This document shows, piece by piece, positions 31,176 to 43,431 of a DNA stretch of 64,000 nucleotides. Within the stretch, counting starts at the first letter, position 1. Every line of letters begins with the position of its first letter. A program made the position numbers and the translations under genes. Origin of the DNA: Pseudomonas sp. 8Z (GTDB lineage: Bacteria; Pseudomonadota; Gammaproteobacteria; Pseudomonadales; Pseudomonadaceae). Location of the stretch: the NCBI RefSeq assembly GCF_902506535.1, contig NZ_LR733825.1:437206-501205 (forward strand). The letters run 5' to 3'. A model generated the notes under the pieces. The model saw only the letters and a program-made list of their open reading frames with translations. It did no database searches and had not been told where the DNA came from.

Positions 31176-31340
31176 TCAGCGCCACCAGCGATTGAGCAGG
31201 GTGCGCAACGAGCGCTCGCCGGGTGTGGGCGGTGGGGCGAAGCGCGGCATGTCGCGCAGGGCGATCCACAGGTCGCCTTGCCATTCCAGCAGGCTGATGC
31301 CTTGAGCGCTGAGTGTGTTGGTTTTGGAACCGGCCGAGCG
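31176..31340 (-). pseudogene. C-terminal fragment of an unidentified protein
   Basis: A 54-codon frame with no start codon reads SAGSKTNTLSAQGISLLEWQ and continues GDLWIALRDMPRFAPPPTPG to a stop at 31176. Composition and codon use look like a real Pseudomonas gene end, cut off at the edge of the mobile-element relics. I do not recognise the family. Confidence 0.35.
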
Positions 31341-31409
31341 CTATCATCCAATTATCTGCGCCAGAGCGTCATATCTGAGCATGGTTGACAGAGCGATAAA
31401 TAAATCTGT

Positions 31410-31550
31410 GTGCGCCAGTACAAACTGGCAAGAGGTAGTCGGTGCAAGTCCGATACGAGAACGAAGTGGCGAATCATCTTGGCCCCGAGTCATGCGTTGG
31501 TCGTCGTGAGGCGGGCAGCGAAGCCCCGCTGCGCGAACTACAGAATGGCC
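31410..31550 (+). mobile_element. Group II intron 5' fragment (domain I)
   Basis: GTGCGCC at 31410 is a group II 5' end (GUGYG). It is followed by AAGAGGTAGTCGGTGCAAGT (31430-31449) and CCCCGAGTCATGCG (31483-31496), which match the domain I pattern I know from bacterial introns of the E. coli IntB kind. No reverse-transcriptase/maturase frame follows, so this is a truncated, inactive relic. The right edge is approximate. Confidence 0.6.
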
Positions 31551-31650
31551 AGGGCGTGAGCGCCCACAACAGGCCGGATATACGAATGCAACCGCGCTGA
31601 CGACAGGATCGAAAAGCTATTACTCACTACTTGTGGGGAGAGTCCATATA
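31551..31650 (+). mobile_element. Right-end remnant of an IS1111-attC-type element
   Basis: The segment ends with TGTGGGGAGAGTCCAT (31632-31647), the exact reverse complement of the left end of the element at 33077-33092. IS1111 elements carry their structured non-coding, guide-RNA-type region next to the right end, and CAGGCCGGATATACGAATGC (from 31573) looks like that region. The recombinase gene of this copy is missing. It abuts the attC site of cassette B. Confidence 0.6.
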
Positions 31651-31663
31651 CGATTTGTTAGGC
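31651..31663 (-). repeat. Interrupted attC site of cassette B (R'' end only)
   Basis: Read on the minus strand, GCCTAAC (31663-31657) directly follows the stop of the cassette B gene and matches the RYYYAAC core of attC. The rest of the site is replaced by the IS1111-type right end. Confidence 0.6.
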
Positions 31664-31665
31664 AT

Positions 31666-32082
31666 TTACAGTTTCACTGAGGTTTCAGGAATTATTTTAC
31701 CGCCAAGCCAACCAACAAAAGCTTCATAGGATTTACCTGATGTTGCTGTGAGTTGAGCACAACAATTACTGCAATAATCATCATTGAAACTTGGTTCAAA
31801 CTCAAACCTGAGTTTCGCAGAAGTTAGCTCACTTAAAGAGTAACCTTCTGAAATTAATATTTGTGACAATTTTTCTTTTAAAGCTAATAGTGCCAACTCA
31901 AGCGGCTTGCATGATTGAAGACATTCTGGGTAAGGATTTTCTTCTAGCAGTTCTACCGTTACTGAATTCAATTTATCGAGTTTACATGTTCGCCGCAAAT
32001 GTGGATGAAGATAAGATAATCCACTTACCGCATGATGGGCAATGCTGTGAGAAACACTATTTAATCTTTTGTGAGTTGCCAT
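31666..32082 (-). CDS. Integron cassette B: hypothetical protein
   Basis: A 138-residue protein with no family I recognise. It is distinctly AT-rich compared with the flanking Pseudomonas genes, which fits acquired cassette DNA. A late CSNCC motif (near residue 105) with further Cys and His could bind metal. Its ATG is 6 bases after the attC of cassette A and its stop is 2 bases before an attC core, the tight packing expected of a gene cassette. Confidence 0.7.
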   Translation of the reverse strand: MATHKRLNSVSHSIAHHAVSGLSYLHPHLRRTCKLDKLNSVTVELLEENPYPECLQSCKPLELALLALKEKLSQILISEGYSLSELTSAKLRFEFEPSFNDDYCSNCCAQLTATSGKSYEAFVGWLGGKIIPETSVKL

Positions 32083-32088
32083 ACACTT

Positions 32089-32157
32089 GCCTAACGTCTG
32101 AATTCACCGGCCTTGCGCGGCTTTGTGCGCAAGGTCCGGTGGAATGATGGGTTCGGC
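32089..32157 (-). repeat. attC recombination site of cassette A
   Basis: On the minus strand the site starts with GCCGAAC (R'') and ends with GTTAGGC (R', perfect GTTRRRY). The 69-bp interior folds through ACCGGACCTTGCGC and GCGCAAGGCCGGT, with extrahelical differences typical of attC. It lies exactly between the two cassette genes. Confidence 0.85.
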
Positions 32158-32158
32158 A

Positions 32159-32962
32159 TCATTGTTTTAACGCGCGCTCGTTTCGCTGCTCAATTGCCGT
32201 TCGCTTTCCTTCGGGCAATTTTTCGTATATGGACTGAATTGCCTTGGGGAGCGTGATCATTTGTTCGGCAATCAGGTTCACCAAATTGAAGAGTTGCAAT
32301 GCAGTGTCACGATCATCACGGAGATCAAGTGATCCGGGGTGTACCGCCTCGTTGCCAACGACTCGTACAACATCAAGCGACTGCTGTACGAGTGGATTCA
32401 GGCCCTTGGCGACCAAACTAGCAATATCGTCATCAATGTTCTTTCCCTTCTCCCCAAGGAACGCACATAGCTTTTGCACACAGAGCCTGAGCAGTGCGGC
32501 AGCACCACGCGGAGAACTGTTAAAGATACTTCGCGCCTCTTCGAAGTCTCTTGCTATGTCAATTGGCAGGTCCGCGTTTGGCGATGCGCCTTCGCGCTGC
32601 AGTGGGAACACAAGGGACTGATGAACCCACACGGCAGCTTTGTTGCAATTAAAGCACTCGCTGATATTTAGATTGTGGACATCTCGATAGACGTACCGGC
32701 CCTTATCGTTCTTTTCGAAAAAGACAAGCCCGCTGTTCATCTTTTCCGCCCATTCAATAACGGAGGCGCGTACGTCCGGCTCTAAGTCTTTGTCCTTTTC
32801 AATCCGTTCTCTCAGATCAGTCGCGGGAATAATAGGAGTACGGTGGTCCTCGTCCATCTGTACAGCCGCAAGTTGATACCAGTGCTGAGTGGTATATGCC
32901 CCGCAATGGGGGCATTCAAAGGCCGTTTCAGATATGGATGGCGGGCTCGATTTTCCGTTCAT
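32159..32962 (-). CDS. Integron cassette A: DUF4145-like protein with zinc ribbon
   Basis: A 267-residue protein. An N-terminal zinc ribbon is formed by CPHCG (near residue 18) and ECFNCN (near 105). The C-terminal half has DFEEARSIFNSSPRGAAALL and VGNEAVHPGS, the pattern of DUF4145, a helical domain seen alone or fused to restriction and other defence proteins. The stop is 2 bases before attC. A role in phage defence is inference from the family and from what integron cassettes often carry. Confidence 0.72.
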   Translation of the reverse strand: MNGKSSPPSISETAFECPHCGAYTTQHWYQLAAVQMDEDHRTPIIPATDLRERIEKDKDLEPDVRASVIEWAEKMNSGLVFFEKNDKGRYVYRDVHNLNISECFNCNKAAVWVHQSLVFPLQREGASPNADLPIDIARDFEEARSIFNSSPRGAAALLRLCVQKLCAFLGEKGKNIDDDIASLVAKGLNPLVQQSLDVVRVVGNEAVHPGSLDLRDDRDTALQLFNLVNLIAEQMITLPKAIQSIYEKLPEGKRTAIEQRNERALKQ

Positions 32963-33005
32963 TTAATCAAAGCTCCTGTGCGACCTAATAGGTCGAGATA
33001 ATGAT

Positions 33006-33071
33006 GCCGAACGTTTGGTTAAGGGGCCGGCTTTAGCCGGTCCCGAGTGAGCGAAGCGAACGACTTGAATG
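33006..33071 (-). repeat. Interrupted attC site upstream of cassette A
   Basis: On the minus strand it ends GTTCGGC (33012-33006). The interior palindrome GGGGCCGGC...GCCGGTCCC and the GAGTGAGCGAAGCGAACGAC segment are typical of pseudomonad cassette attC sites. Its other end is interrupted at about 33071 by the IS1111-type left end. Confidence 0.75.
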
Positions 33072-33076
33072 CTGTA

Positions 33077-33947
33077 ATGGACTCTCCCCACACCACAGTT
33101 CTATACCAAGGTGTCGAGGTTTTCTGAGCGGGAGAGTCGTTATGAAGCGCATTGCCGTTGATCTGGCCAAGTCCGTTTACCAAGTTGCCGAGAGTGTCCG
33201 CTTCGGCCAGGTGGTGCAGCGCACGCGGCTGAACCGAGAGGCGTTCCGGCGATATATACAGGAGCAAGCCGAGCCGGTCGAGTGGGTGATGGAGGCCTGT
33301 GGCACGGCGCATTACTGGGGGCGGTTGGCGCAATCGCTGGGTCATCAGGTCAAGCTGCTGCATCCTCGCTACGTGCGGCCCTATCGTCGGCGCAACAAGA
33401 CCGACCGCAACGATTGTGACGCTATGTTGGAAGCGGCGCGCTGCACCGACATTCATCCCGTGCCAGTAAAGAGCCGTGATCAGCAACAGCTCCAGCAATT
33501 GCACGGGCTGCGGGAAACCTGGAAGAAGAGCCGCACCCAGCGCATCAACCTGCTGCGCGGCATGCTCCGAGAAGCAGGTATCGAAGCGCCAGCGTCAACC
33601 ACGGCCTTTATTCGGGCAGCCAGTGAGCTGGTTGATCAGCCTGAACTCGCAACCTTGAGCCGACTGCTGCATATCGTTCTGGCCGAGATCGACCTGTATG
33701 AGCAGTGCATGGCCGAATGCGAGCAGCAGCTCAAGCGCTGGCATGCTGACGATGACATCGTGCGCAAACTGGATGAGGTCAGTGGCATTGGTCTGCTGAC
33801 TGCCAGCGCCCTGACTGCTGCCGTCGGCAAGCCCGAACGCTTTGCCAATGGTCGCCAGCTCAGCGCCTGGCTGGGTATGACGCCGCGTGAGTTCAGCAGT
33901 GGCAATAGCCGCAAACTCGGCCATATCAGCCGACAGGGTAATGTCTG
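33077..33947 (+). mobile_element. IS1111-attC-type insertion sequence, right end missing
   Basis: The left end carries ATGGACTCTCCCCACA (33077-33092), and the IS110/IS1111-family recombinase starts 49 bases later. Insertion inside an attC site is the hallmark of the IS1111-attC group. The element ends abruptly at about 33947 where rRNA leader sequence begins, so the recombinase C terminus and right-end non-coding region are lost. Confidence 0.8.
33142..33945 (+). pseudogene. IS110/IS1111-family recombinase, C-terminally truncated
   Basis: DEDD recombinase with MKRIAVDLAKSVYQVAE (first catalytic Asp), KTDRNDCDAMLEAAR (Asp cluster near residue 95) and the C-terminal domain motif VSGIGLLTASALTAAVG, up to SAWLGMTPREFSSGNSRKLG. 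Family members continue for about 70 more residues with the catalytic serine region. Here codons after about 268 come from the rrn leader and the frame stops at 34017. It is therefore very probably inactive. Confidence 0.85.
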
Positions 33948-34079
33948 TAAGACTGAGAGTCGAAAGATTATCAGCATCACAAAGCAACACTCGTTAATTC
34001 GAGAGTTAACTCTTTAGTAATAAAGAGATTTGCGATTGCTGAGCCAAGTTTAGGGTTTTCTCAAAACCCAAGCAGTATT
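33948..34079 (+). other. rRNA operon leader, promoter-proximal part missing
   Basis: The segment from GTAAGACTGAGAGTCGAAAG to the 16S start (including GAGCCAAGTTTAGGGTTTTC) is ordinary pseudomonad rrn leader. It contains hairpins CTCG...CGAG and CTCTTTA...TAAAGAG. The P1/P2 promoters and the boxA that should lie further upstream are absent; IS recombinase sequence stands there instead. Confidence 0.75.
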
Positions 34080-35616
<1,537 letters not shown>

Positions 35617-35704
35617 ATCGAAGACTTCAGCTTTCTCATAAGCTCCCACACGAATTGCTTGATTCACTGTAGAAGACGATGCTGTAACGCGGCGACCCTG
35701 TTAT

Positions 35705-35781
<77 letters not shown>

Positions 35782-35801
35782 ATTTTGGTGCAGATGCTTA
35801 C

Positions 35802-35877
35802 GGGGCCATAGCTCAGCTGGGAGAGCGCCTGCTTTGCACGCAGGAGGTCAGCGGTTCGATCCCGCTTGGCTCCACCA
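35802..35877 (+). tRNA. alaT: tRNA-Ala (TGC)
   Basis: 76-nt cloverleaf from GGGGCCATAGCTCAG to GGCTCCACCA. Anticodon TGC at 35835-35837. It follows tRNA-Ile by 20 bases. Confidence 0.98.
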
Positions 35878-36125
35878 TTACAGCTTGATCGTAATTGAGA
35901 GTTCAGAAATGAGCGCTTCAGGTAATGACCTGTCGAGTGCTGATTTCTGGTCTTTTGACCGGTACTAATCGTTCTTTAAAAATTTGGATATGTGATAGAA
36001 GTGACTAACGATGTGTTTCACTGCACATTGTTAATCAAGGCAAAATTTGTAGTTCTCAAGACGCAAATTTTCGGCGAATGTCGTCTTCACGATTGAGACA
36101 GTAACCAGATTGCTTGGGGTTATAT
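35878..36125 (+). other. 16S-23S spacer after tRNA-Ala with boxA-like element
   Basis: GTTCTTTAAAAATTT (35971-35985) resembles the boxA antitermination signal that precedes 23S in pseudomonads. No gene is present. Confidence 0.65.
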
Positions 36126-39018
<2,893 letters not shown>

Positions 39019-39166
39019 TATAACACCCAAACAATCTGCGAAGGCATAAGCCAGAGACAGAGGGTGTCGATGGTGAAGTCGACAGAAAGCCGAAAATTTG
39101 CGAGAGCTACAAGCCTCTATCACGTATCCAAGGGATAGCGCCTAACCGCGAGATCCCAACCGAATT

Positions 39167-39283
39167 GCTTGACGACCATAGAGCGTTGGAACCACCTGAT
39201 CCCATCCCGAACTCAGTAGTGAAACGACGCATCGCCGATGGTAGTGTGGTGCTTCACCATGTGAGAGTAGGTCATCGTCAAGC
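39167..39283 (+). rRNA. rrf: 5S ribosomal RNA
   Basis: GCTTGACGACCATAGAGCGT pairs with the end GTCATCGTCAAGC; the interior CCCATCCCGAACTCAG and CGATGGTAGTGTGG are standard. About 117 nt; ends may be off by one or two. Confidence 0.95.
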
Positions 39284-39290
39284 TCCTATA

Positions 39291-39304
39291 CGAAACCCCA
39301 GATC
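39291..39304 (+). terminator. Truncated rrn terminator (5' half only)
   Basis: After 5S the sequence runs CGAAACCCCAGATC, the left arm expected of the usual rrn terminator (AAACCCC...GGGGTTTT). The right arm and T run are missing because the 67-bp inverted repeat begins at 39305. Confidence 0.5.
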
Positions 39305-39457
39305 GCACTCATGGTTATCTCCTCGACTCTTTTTGTTCTGCTGAGCTGTGCATAGTGCGTGTAGGGTGGGCTGAAGCGAATCGTCGCCCGGCCCACCCTA
39401 CACGCACTATGCACAGCTCAGCAGAACAAAAAGAGTCGAGGAGATAACCATGAGTGC
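39305..39457. repeat. Perfect 67-bp inverted repeat spanning the prpC start
   Basis: Bases 39305-39371 are the exact reverse complement of 39391-39457, with a 19-base loop. The centre contains the GTAGGGTGGGC/GCCCACCCTAC intergenic palindrome. The outer parts include the prpC ribosome site GAGGAG (39438-39443), ATG 39450 and the next five bases. The left arm is thus an inverted copy of the prpC 5' region joined to the rrn terminator. Confidence 0.97.
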
Positions 39458-40607
39458 CACCGAAACCACCCCTGGCTTCAAACCGAAAAAATCCGTCGCC
39501 CTGAGCGGTACCGCCGCCGGCAACACCGCGTTGTGCACCGTTGGCCGCACCGGCAACGATCTGCATTACCGTGGCTATGACGTGCTCGACTTCGCCAACC
39601 GCTGCGAGTTCGAGGAAATCGCCCATCTGCTGGTACACGGCAAGCTGCCCAACGTCGCCGAGCTGGCCGGTTACAAGGCCAAACTCAAGGCCCTGCGCGG
39701 CCTGCCGGCTGGGGTCAAAGCGGCGCTGGAGCAACTGCCGCCGTCCGCCCACCCGATGGACGTGATGCGTACTGCCGTGTCCGTACTCGGCTGCCTGGCG
39801 CCGGAGAAGGACGACCACAACCACCCCGGCGCCCGCGACATTGCCGACAAGCTGATGGCCTGCCTCGGCTCGGCGCTGCTGTACTGGTATCACTACAGCC
39901 ACAACGGCAAGCGCATCGAGGTGGACACCGACGACGACTCCATCGGCGGCCACTTCCTGCATCTGCTGCATGGCGAGAAACCGCGCGAGTCCTGGGTGCG
40001 CGCCATGCACACCTCGCTGAATCTGTATGCCGAGCATGAATTCAACGCTTCGACCTTCACCTCGCGAGTGATCGCCGGCACCGGCTCCGATTTGTTCTCC
40101 TGCATCGCCGGCGCCATCGGCGCGCTGCGCGGGCCGAAACACGGTGGCGCCAACGAGGTGGCCTTCGAGGTGCAGAAGCGCTATGACAGCCCGAACGAGG
40201 CCGAGGCCGATATCCGCGAGCGAGTAGGGCGCAAGGAAGTGGTGATCGGTTTCGGTCACCCGGTCTACACCGTGAGCGACCCGCGCAACAAGGTGATCAA
40301 GGAGGTGGCCCGCGAGCTGTCCGTGGAGCAGGGCAACACCAAGATGTTCGACATCGCCGAGCGCCTGGAAACCATCATGTGGGACATCAAGAAGATGTTC
40401 CCCAACCTCGACTGGTTCAGCGCCGTGAGCTACCACATGATGGGCGTGCCCACCGCCATGTTCACCCCGCTGTTCGTCATCGCCCGCACCGCAGGTTGGT
40501 CCGCTCACGTCATCGAGCAGCGCATCGACGGCAAGATCATCCGCCCGAGCGCCAACTACACAGGCCCCGAAGACCTGAAGTTCGTGCCGCTCAAGGATCG
40601 TAAATAA
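39450..40607 (+). CDS. prpC: 2-methylcitrate synthase
   Basis: Condenses propionyl-CoA with oxaloacetate in the methylcitrate cycle. Citrate-synthase fold of 385 residues with [20 protein letters not shown], catalytic His regions [14 protein letters not shown] and [10 protein letters not shown], and [20 protein letters not shown]. The start codon and ribosome site lie in the right arm of the 67-bp inverted repeat, so the mRNA start could be buried in a hairpin if transcription begins upstream. acnD follows after 1 base. Confidence 0.96.
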   Translation: MSATETTPGFKPKKSVALSGTAAGNTALCTVGRTGNDLHYRGYDVLDFANRCEFEEIAHLLVHGKLPNVAELAGYKAKLKALRGLPAGVKAALEQLPPSAHPMDVMRTAVSVLGCLAPEKDDHNHPGARDIADKLMACLGSALLYWYHYSHNGKRIEVDTDDDSIGGHFLHLLHGEKPRESWVRAMHTSLNLYAEHEFNASTFTSRVIAGTGSDLFSCIAGAIGALRGPKHGGANEVAFEVQKRYDSPNEAEADIRERVGRKEVVIGFGHPVYTVSDPRNKVIKEVARELSVEQGNTKMFDIAERLETIMWDIKKMFPNLDWFSAVSYHMMGVPTAMFTPLFVIARTAGWSAHVIEQRIDGKIIRPSANYTGPEDLKFVPLKDRK

Positions 40608-40608
40608 G

Positions 40609-43230
40609 ATGAATGACACCGTGAATAGCCAATACCGCAAGCGCCTGCCCGGTACCGTGCTGGATTACTTCGACACCCGTGAAGCGGTCGAGGCGATTCA
40701 CGCCGGTGCCTGGGACAAGCTGCCCTACACCTCGCGCGTGCTCGCCGAACAACTGGTGCGTCGCTGCGCCCCGCAGGATCTGACCGCCTCGCTGGAACAA
40801 CTGGTCTACCGCAAGCGCGACCTGGACTTTCCCTGGTACCCGGCGCGGGTGGTCTGTCATGACATCCTTGGGCAGACTGCGCTGGTCGACCTGGCTGGCC
40901 TGCGTGACGCCATCGCCGAAAAGGGGGGGGACCCGGCCAAGGTCAACCCGGTGGTGCCGACCCAGTTGATCGTCGACCACTCGCTGGCCGTGGAAGCGCC
41001 GGGCTTCGACCCGGACGCCTTCGAGAAGAATCGCGCCATCGAGGATCGCCGCAACGAGGATCGCTTTCACTTCATCGACTGGACGAAAACCGCGTTCAAG
41101 AACGTCGACGTGATCCCGGCCGGCAACGGCATCATGCACCAGATCAACCTGGAGAAAATGAGCCCGGTGATCCAGGCGCGTGGCGGCATCGCCTTCCCCG
41201 ATACCTGCGTGGGCACCGACTCGCACACCCCGCACGTCGATGCGCTGGGCGTGATCGCCATTGGCGTCGGCGGCCTGGAAGCCGAGACGGTGATGCTTGG
41301 CCACCCGTCGATGATGCGTTTGCCGGATATCGTCGGCGTCGAACTGACCGGCAAGCGTCAGCCCGGCATCACCGCCACCGATATCGTCCTGGCGTTGACT
41401 GAGTTTCTGCGCAGGGAGCGCGTGGTCGGGGCCTACGTCGAGTTCTTCGGCGAAGGCGCAGACAGCCTGTCCATCGGCGACCGCGCCACGATTTCCAACA
41501 TGTGCCCGGAATATGGCGCCACCGCCTCGATGTTCTATATCGACGGCCAGACCATCGACTACCTCAAGCTCACCGGGCGCGAGCCGGAGCAGGTGGCACT
41601 GGTGGAAAATTACGCCAAGACCCTTGGCCTGTGGAGCGATGCGCTGAAAACCGCCGAGTACGAGCGCGTGCTGCGCTTCGACCTAGGCAGCGTGGTGCGC
41701 AATATGGCAGGTCCCAGCAACCCGCATCGGCGCCTGCCGACTTCGGCTTTGGCTGAGCGCGGCATTGCCGATGAAGCCAAGCTGCAGAGCGGCAAGGGCG
41801 AGGAAGCCGAAGGTCTGATGCCGGACGGCGCGGTGATCATCGCCGCCATCACCAGTTGCACCAACACCTCCAACCCGCGCAACGTGATCGCTGCCGGCCT
41901 GGTGGCGAAGAAGGCCAATACCCTGGGCCTGGTGCGCAAGCCCTGGGTGAAGACCTCCTTCGCGCCGGGCTCCAAGGTCGCCAAGTTGTATCTGCAAGAG
42001 GCGGGTCTGCTGCCGGAGCTGGAAAAGCTCGGCTTCGGCATCGTCGCCTACGCCTGCACCACCTGTAACGGCATGTCTGGTGCGCTCGATCCGAAAATCC
42101 AGAAGGAGATCATCGACCGCGACCTGTACGCCACCGCTGTGCTTTCGGGCAACCGCAACTTCGACGGTCGTATTCACCCCTACGCCAAGCAGGCCTTCCT
42201 GGCTTCGCCGCCGCTGGTGGTGGCCTATGCCATCGCCGGTACCGTGCGCTTCGATATTGAGCAGGATGTGCTGGGCACCGATGCCCAGGGCAAACCGATC
42301 ACGCTGAAGGACTTGTGGCCCAGCGATGAGGAGATCGACGCCATAGTCGCTGCCTCGGTGAAGCCCGAGCAGTTCAAGCAGATTTACATTCCGATGTTCG
42401 ACCTGGGCAGCGTGCAGGAGGCGGAAAGTCCGCTGTACGACTGGCGCCCGATGAGCACCTATATCCGTCGTCCGCCGTACTGGGAAGGCGCGCTGGCTGG
42501 CGCGCGCACGCTCAAGGGCATGCGGCCCCTGGCGATCCTGCCGGACAACATCACCACCGATCACCTGTCGCCGTCCAATGCCATCCTAGCGGACTCGGCG
42601 GCCGGCGAGTACCTGGCGAAAATGGGCCTGCCGGAGGAGGACTTCAACTCCTACGCCACCCACCGTGGCGACCACCTCACTGCGCAGCGCGCCACCTTTG
42701 CCAACCCGCAACTGGTCAACGAGATGGTCGTGGTTGACGGACAGGTGAGGAAGGGCTCGCTGGCTCGCGTCGAGCCCGAGGGCAAGGTGCTGCGCATGTG
42801 GGAGGCGATCGAGACCTACATGAACCGCAAGCAGAACCTGATCATCATTGCCGGTGCCGACTACGGCCAGGGCAGCTCCCGCGACTGGGCGGCCAAGGGC
42901 GTGCGACTGGCGGGCGTCGAGGTGATCGTCGCCGAAGGCTTCGAGCGTATTCACCGCACCAACCTGGTGGGCATGGGTGTGCTGCCGGTGGAGTTCAAGC
43001 CGGGCACCACGCGTCTGACCCTGGGGCTGGATGGCACCGAGACCTATGACATCGAGGGCGACATTTCCCCGCGCTGCGACCTGACCCTGGTGATCAATCG
43101 CCGTAACGGTGAAGTGCTCAAGGTGCCGGTGACCTGCCGCCTGGATACCGCTGCCGATGTCAGCGTGTACAAGGCCGGTGGTGTGCTGCAGCGCTTCGCC
43201 AAGGACTTCCTCGAAGGCACGGTGGCGTGA
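40609..43230 (+). CDS. acnD: Fe/S-dependent 2-methylcitrate dehydratase AcnD
   Basis: Aconitase-family enzyme (873 residues) that dehydrates 2-methylcitrate to 2-methyl-trans-aconitate. The cluster cysteines are in AITSCTNTSNPRN and VAYACTTCNGMSG. CVGTDSHTPHVDALG and the C-terminal swivel with DYGQGSSRDWAAKG are typical. It works with PrpF and replaces PrpD. Confidence 0.96.
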   Translation: MNDTVNSQYRKRLPGTVLDYFDTREAVEAIHAGAWDKLPYTSRVLAEQLVRRCAPQDLTASLEQLVYRKRDLDFPWYPARVVCHDILGQTALVDLAGLRDAIAEKGGDPAKVNPVVPTQLIVDHSLAVEAPGFDPDAFEKNRAIEDRRNEDRFHFIDWTKTAFKNVDVIPAGNGIMHQINLEKMSPVIQARGGIAFPDTCVGTDSHTPHVDALGVIAIGVGGLEAETVMLGHPSMMRLPDIVGVELTGKRQPGITATDIVLALTEFLRRERVVGAYVEFFGEGADSLSIGDRATISNMCPEYGATASMFYIDGQTIDYLKLTGREPEQVALVENYAKTLGLWSDALKTAEYERVLRFDLGSVVRNMAGPSNPHRRLPTSALAERGIADEAKLQSGKGEEAEGLMPDGAVIIAAITSCTNTSNPRNVIAAGLVAKKANTLGLVRKPWVKTSFAPGSKVAKLYLQEAGLLPELEKLGFGIVAYACTTCNGMSGALDPKIQKEIIDRDLYATAVLSGNRNFDGRIHPYAKQAFLASPPLVVAYAIAGTVRFDIEQDVLGTDAQGKPITLKDLWPSDEEIDAIVAASVKPEQFKQIYIPMFDLGSVQEAESPLYDWRPMSTYIRRPPYWEGALAGARTLKGMRPLAILPDNITTDHLSPSNAILADSAAGEYLAKMGLPEEDFNSYATHRGDHLTAQRATFANPQLVNEMVVVDGQVRKGSLARVEPEGKVLRMWEAIETYMNRKQNLIIIAGADYGQGSSRDWAAKGVRLAGVEVIVAEGFERIHRTNLVGMGVLPVEFKPGTTRLTLGLDGTETYDIEGDISPRCDLTLVINRRNGEVLKVPVTCRLDTAADVSVYKAGGVLQRFAKDFLEGTVA

Positions 43231-43232
43231 TA

Positions 43233-43420
43233 GCTCCCTCTCCTATTTATGGGAGAGGGTTGGGGAGAGGGTGGTGCAGGCGGCTCGGTGTTGTCTGATA
43301 GACCCTATCCCCCGGCCCCTCTCCCGCAAGCGGGAGAGGGGAGGCAATCGCGTAGCCCGGATGAAATCCGGGAATGAGGGTATTCAATTCTCCCCGGATT
43401 GCATCCGGGTCAATTTTTCA
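43233..43420. repeat. Two intergenic palindromes between acnD and prpF
   Basis: The first is the CTCCCTCTCC...GGAGAGGG/CCCCTCTCCCGCAAGCGGGA type (43233-43344). The second is GTAGCCCGGATGAAATCCGG...CCGGATTGCATCCGGG (43353-43409). Both are dispersed pseudomonad repeats and split the operon by 200 bp. Confidence 0.75.
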
Positions 43421-43431
43421 GGACTGCACTC

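Noticed and set aside
31410..31650. Reading 31410-31650 as one element
   Set aside because: The left part matches group II intron domain I and the right part an IS1111 right end; a single origin does not explain both.
31176..33947. Complete integron with integrase
   Set aside because: No tyrosine recombinase of the IntI type is present; only cassettes and attC sites are seen.
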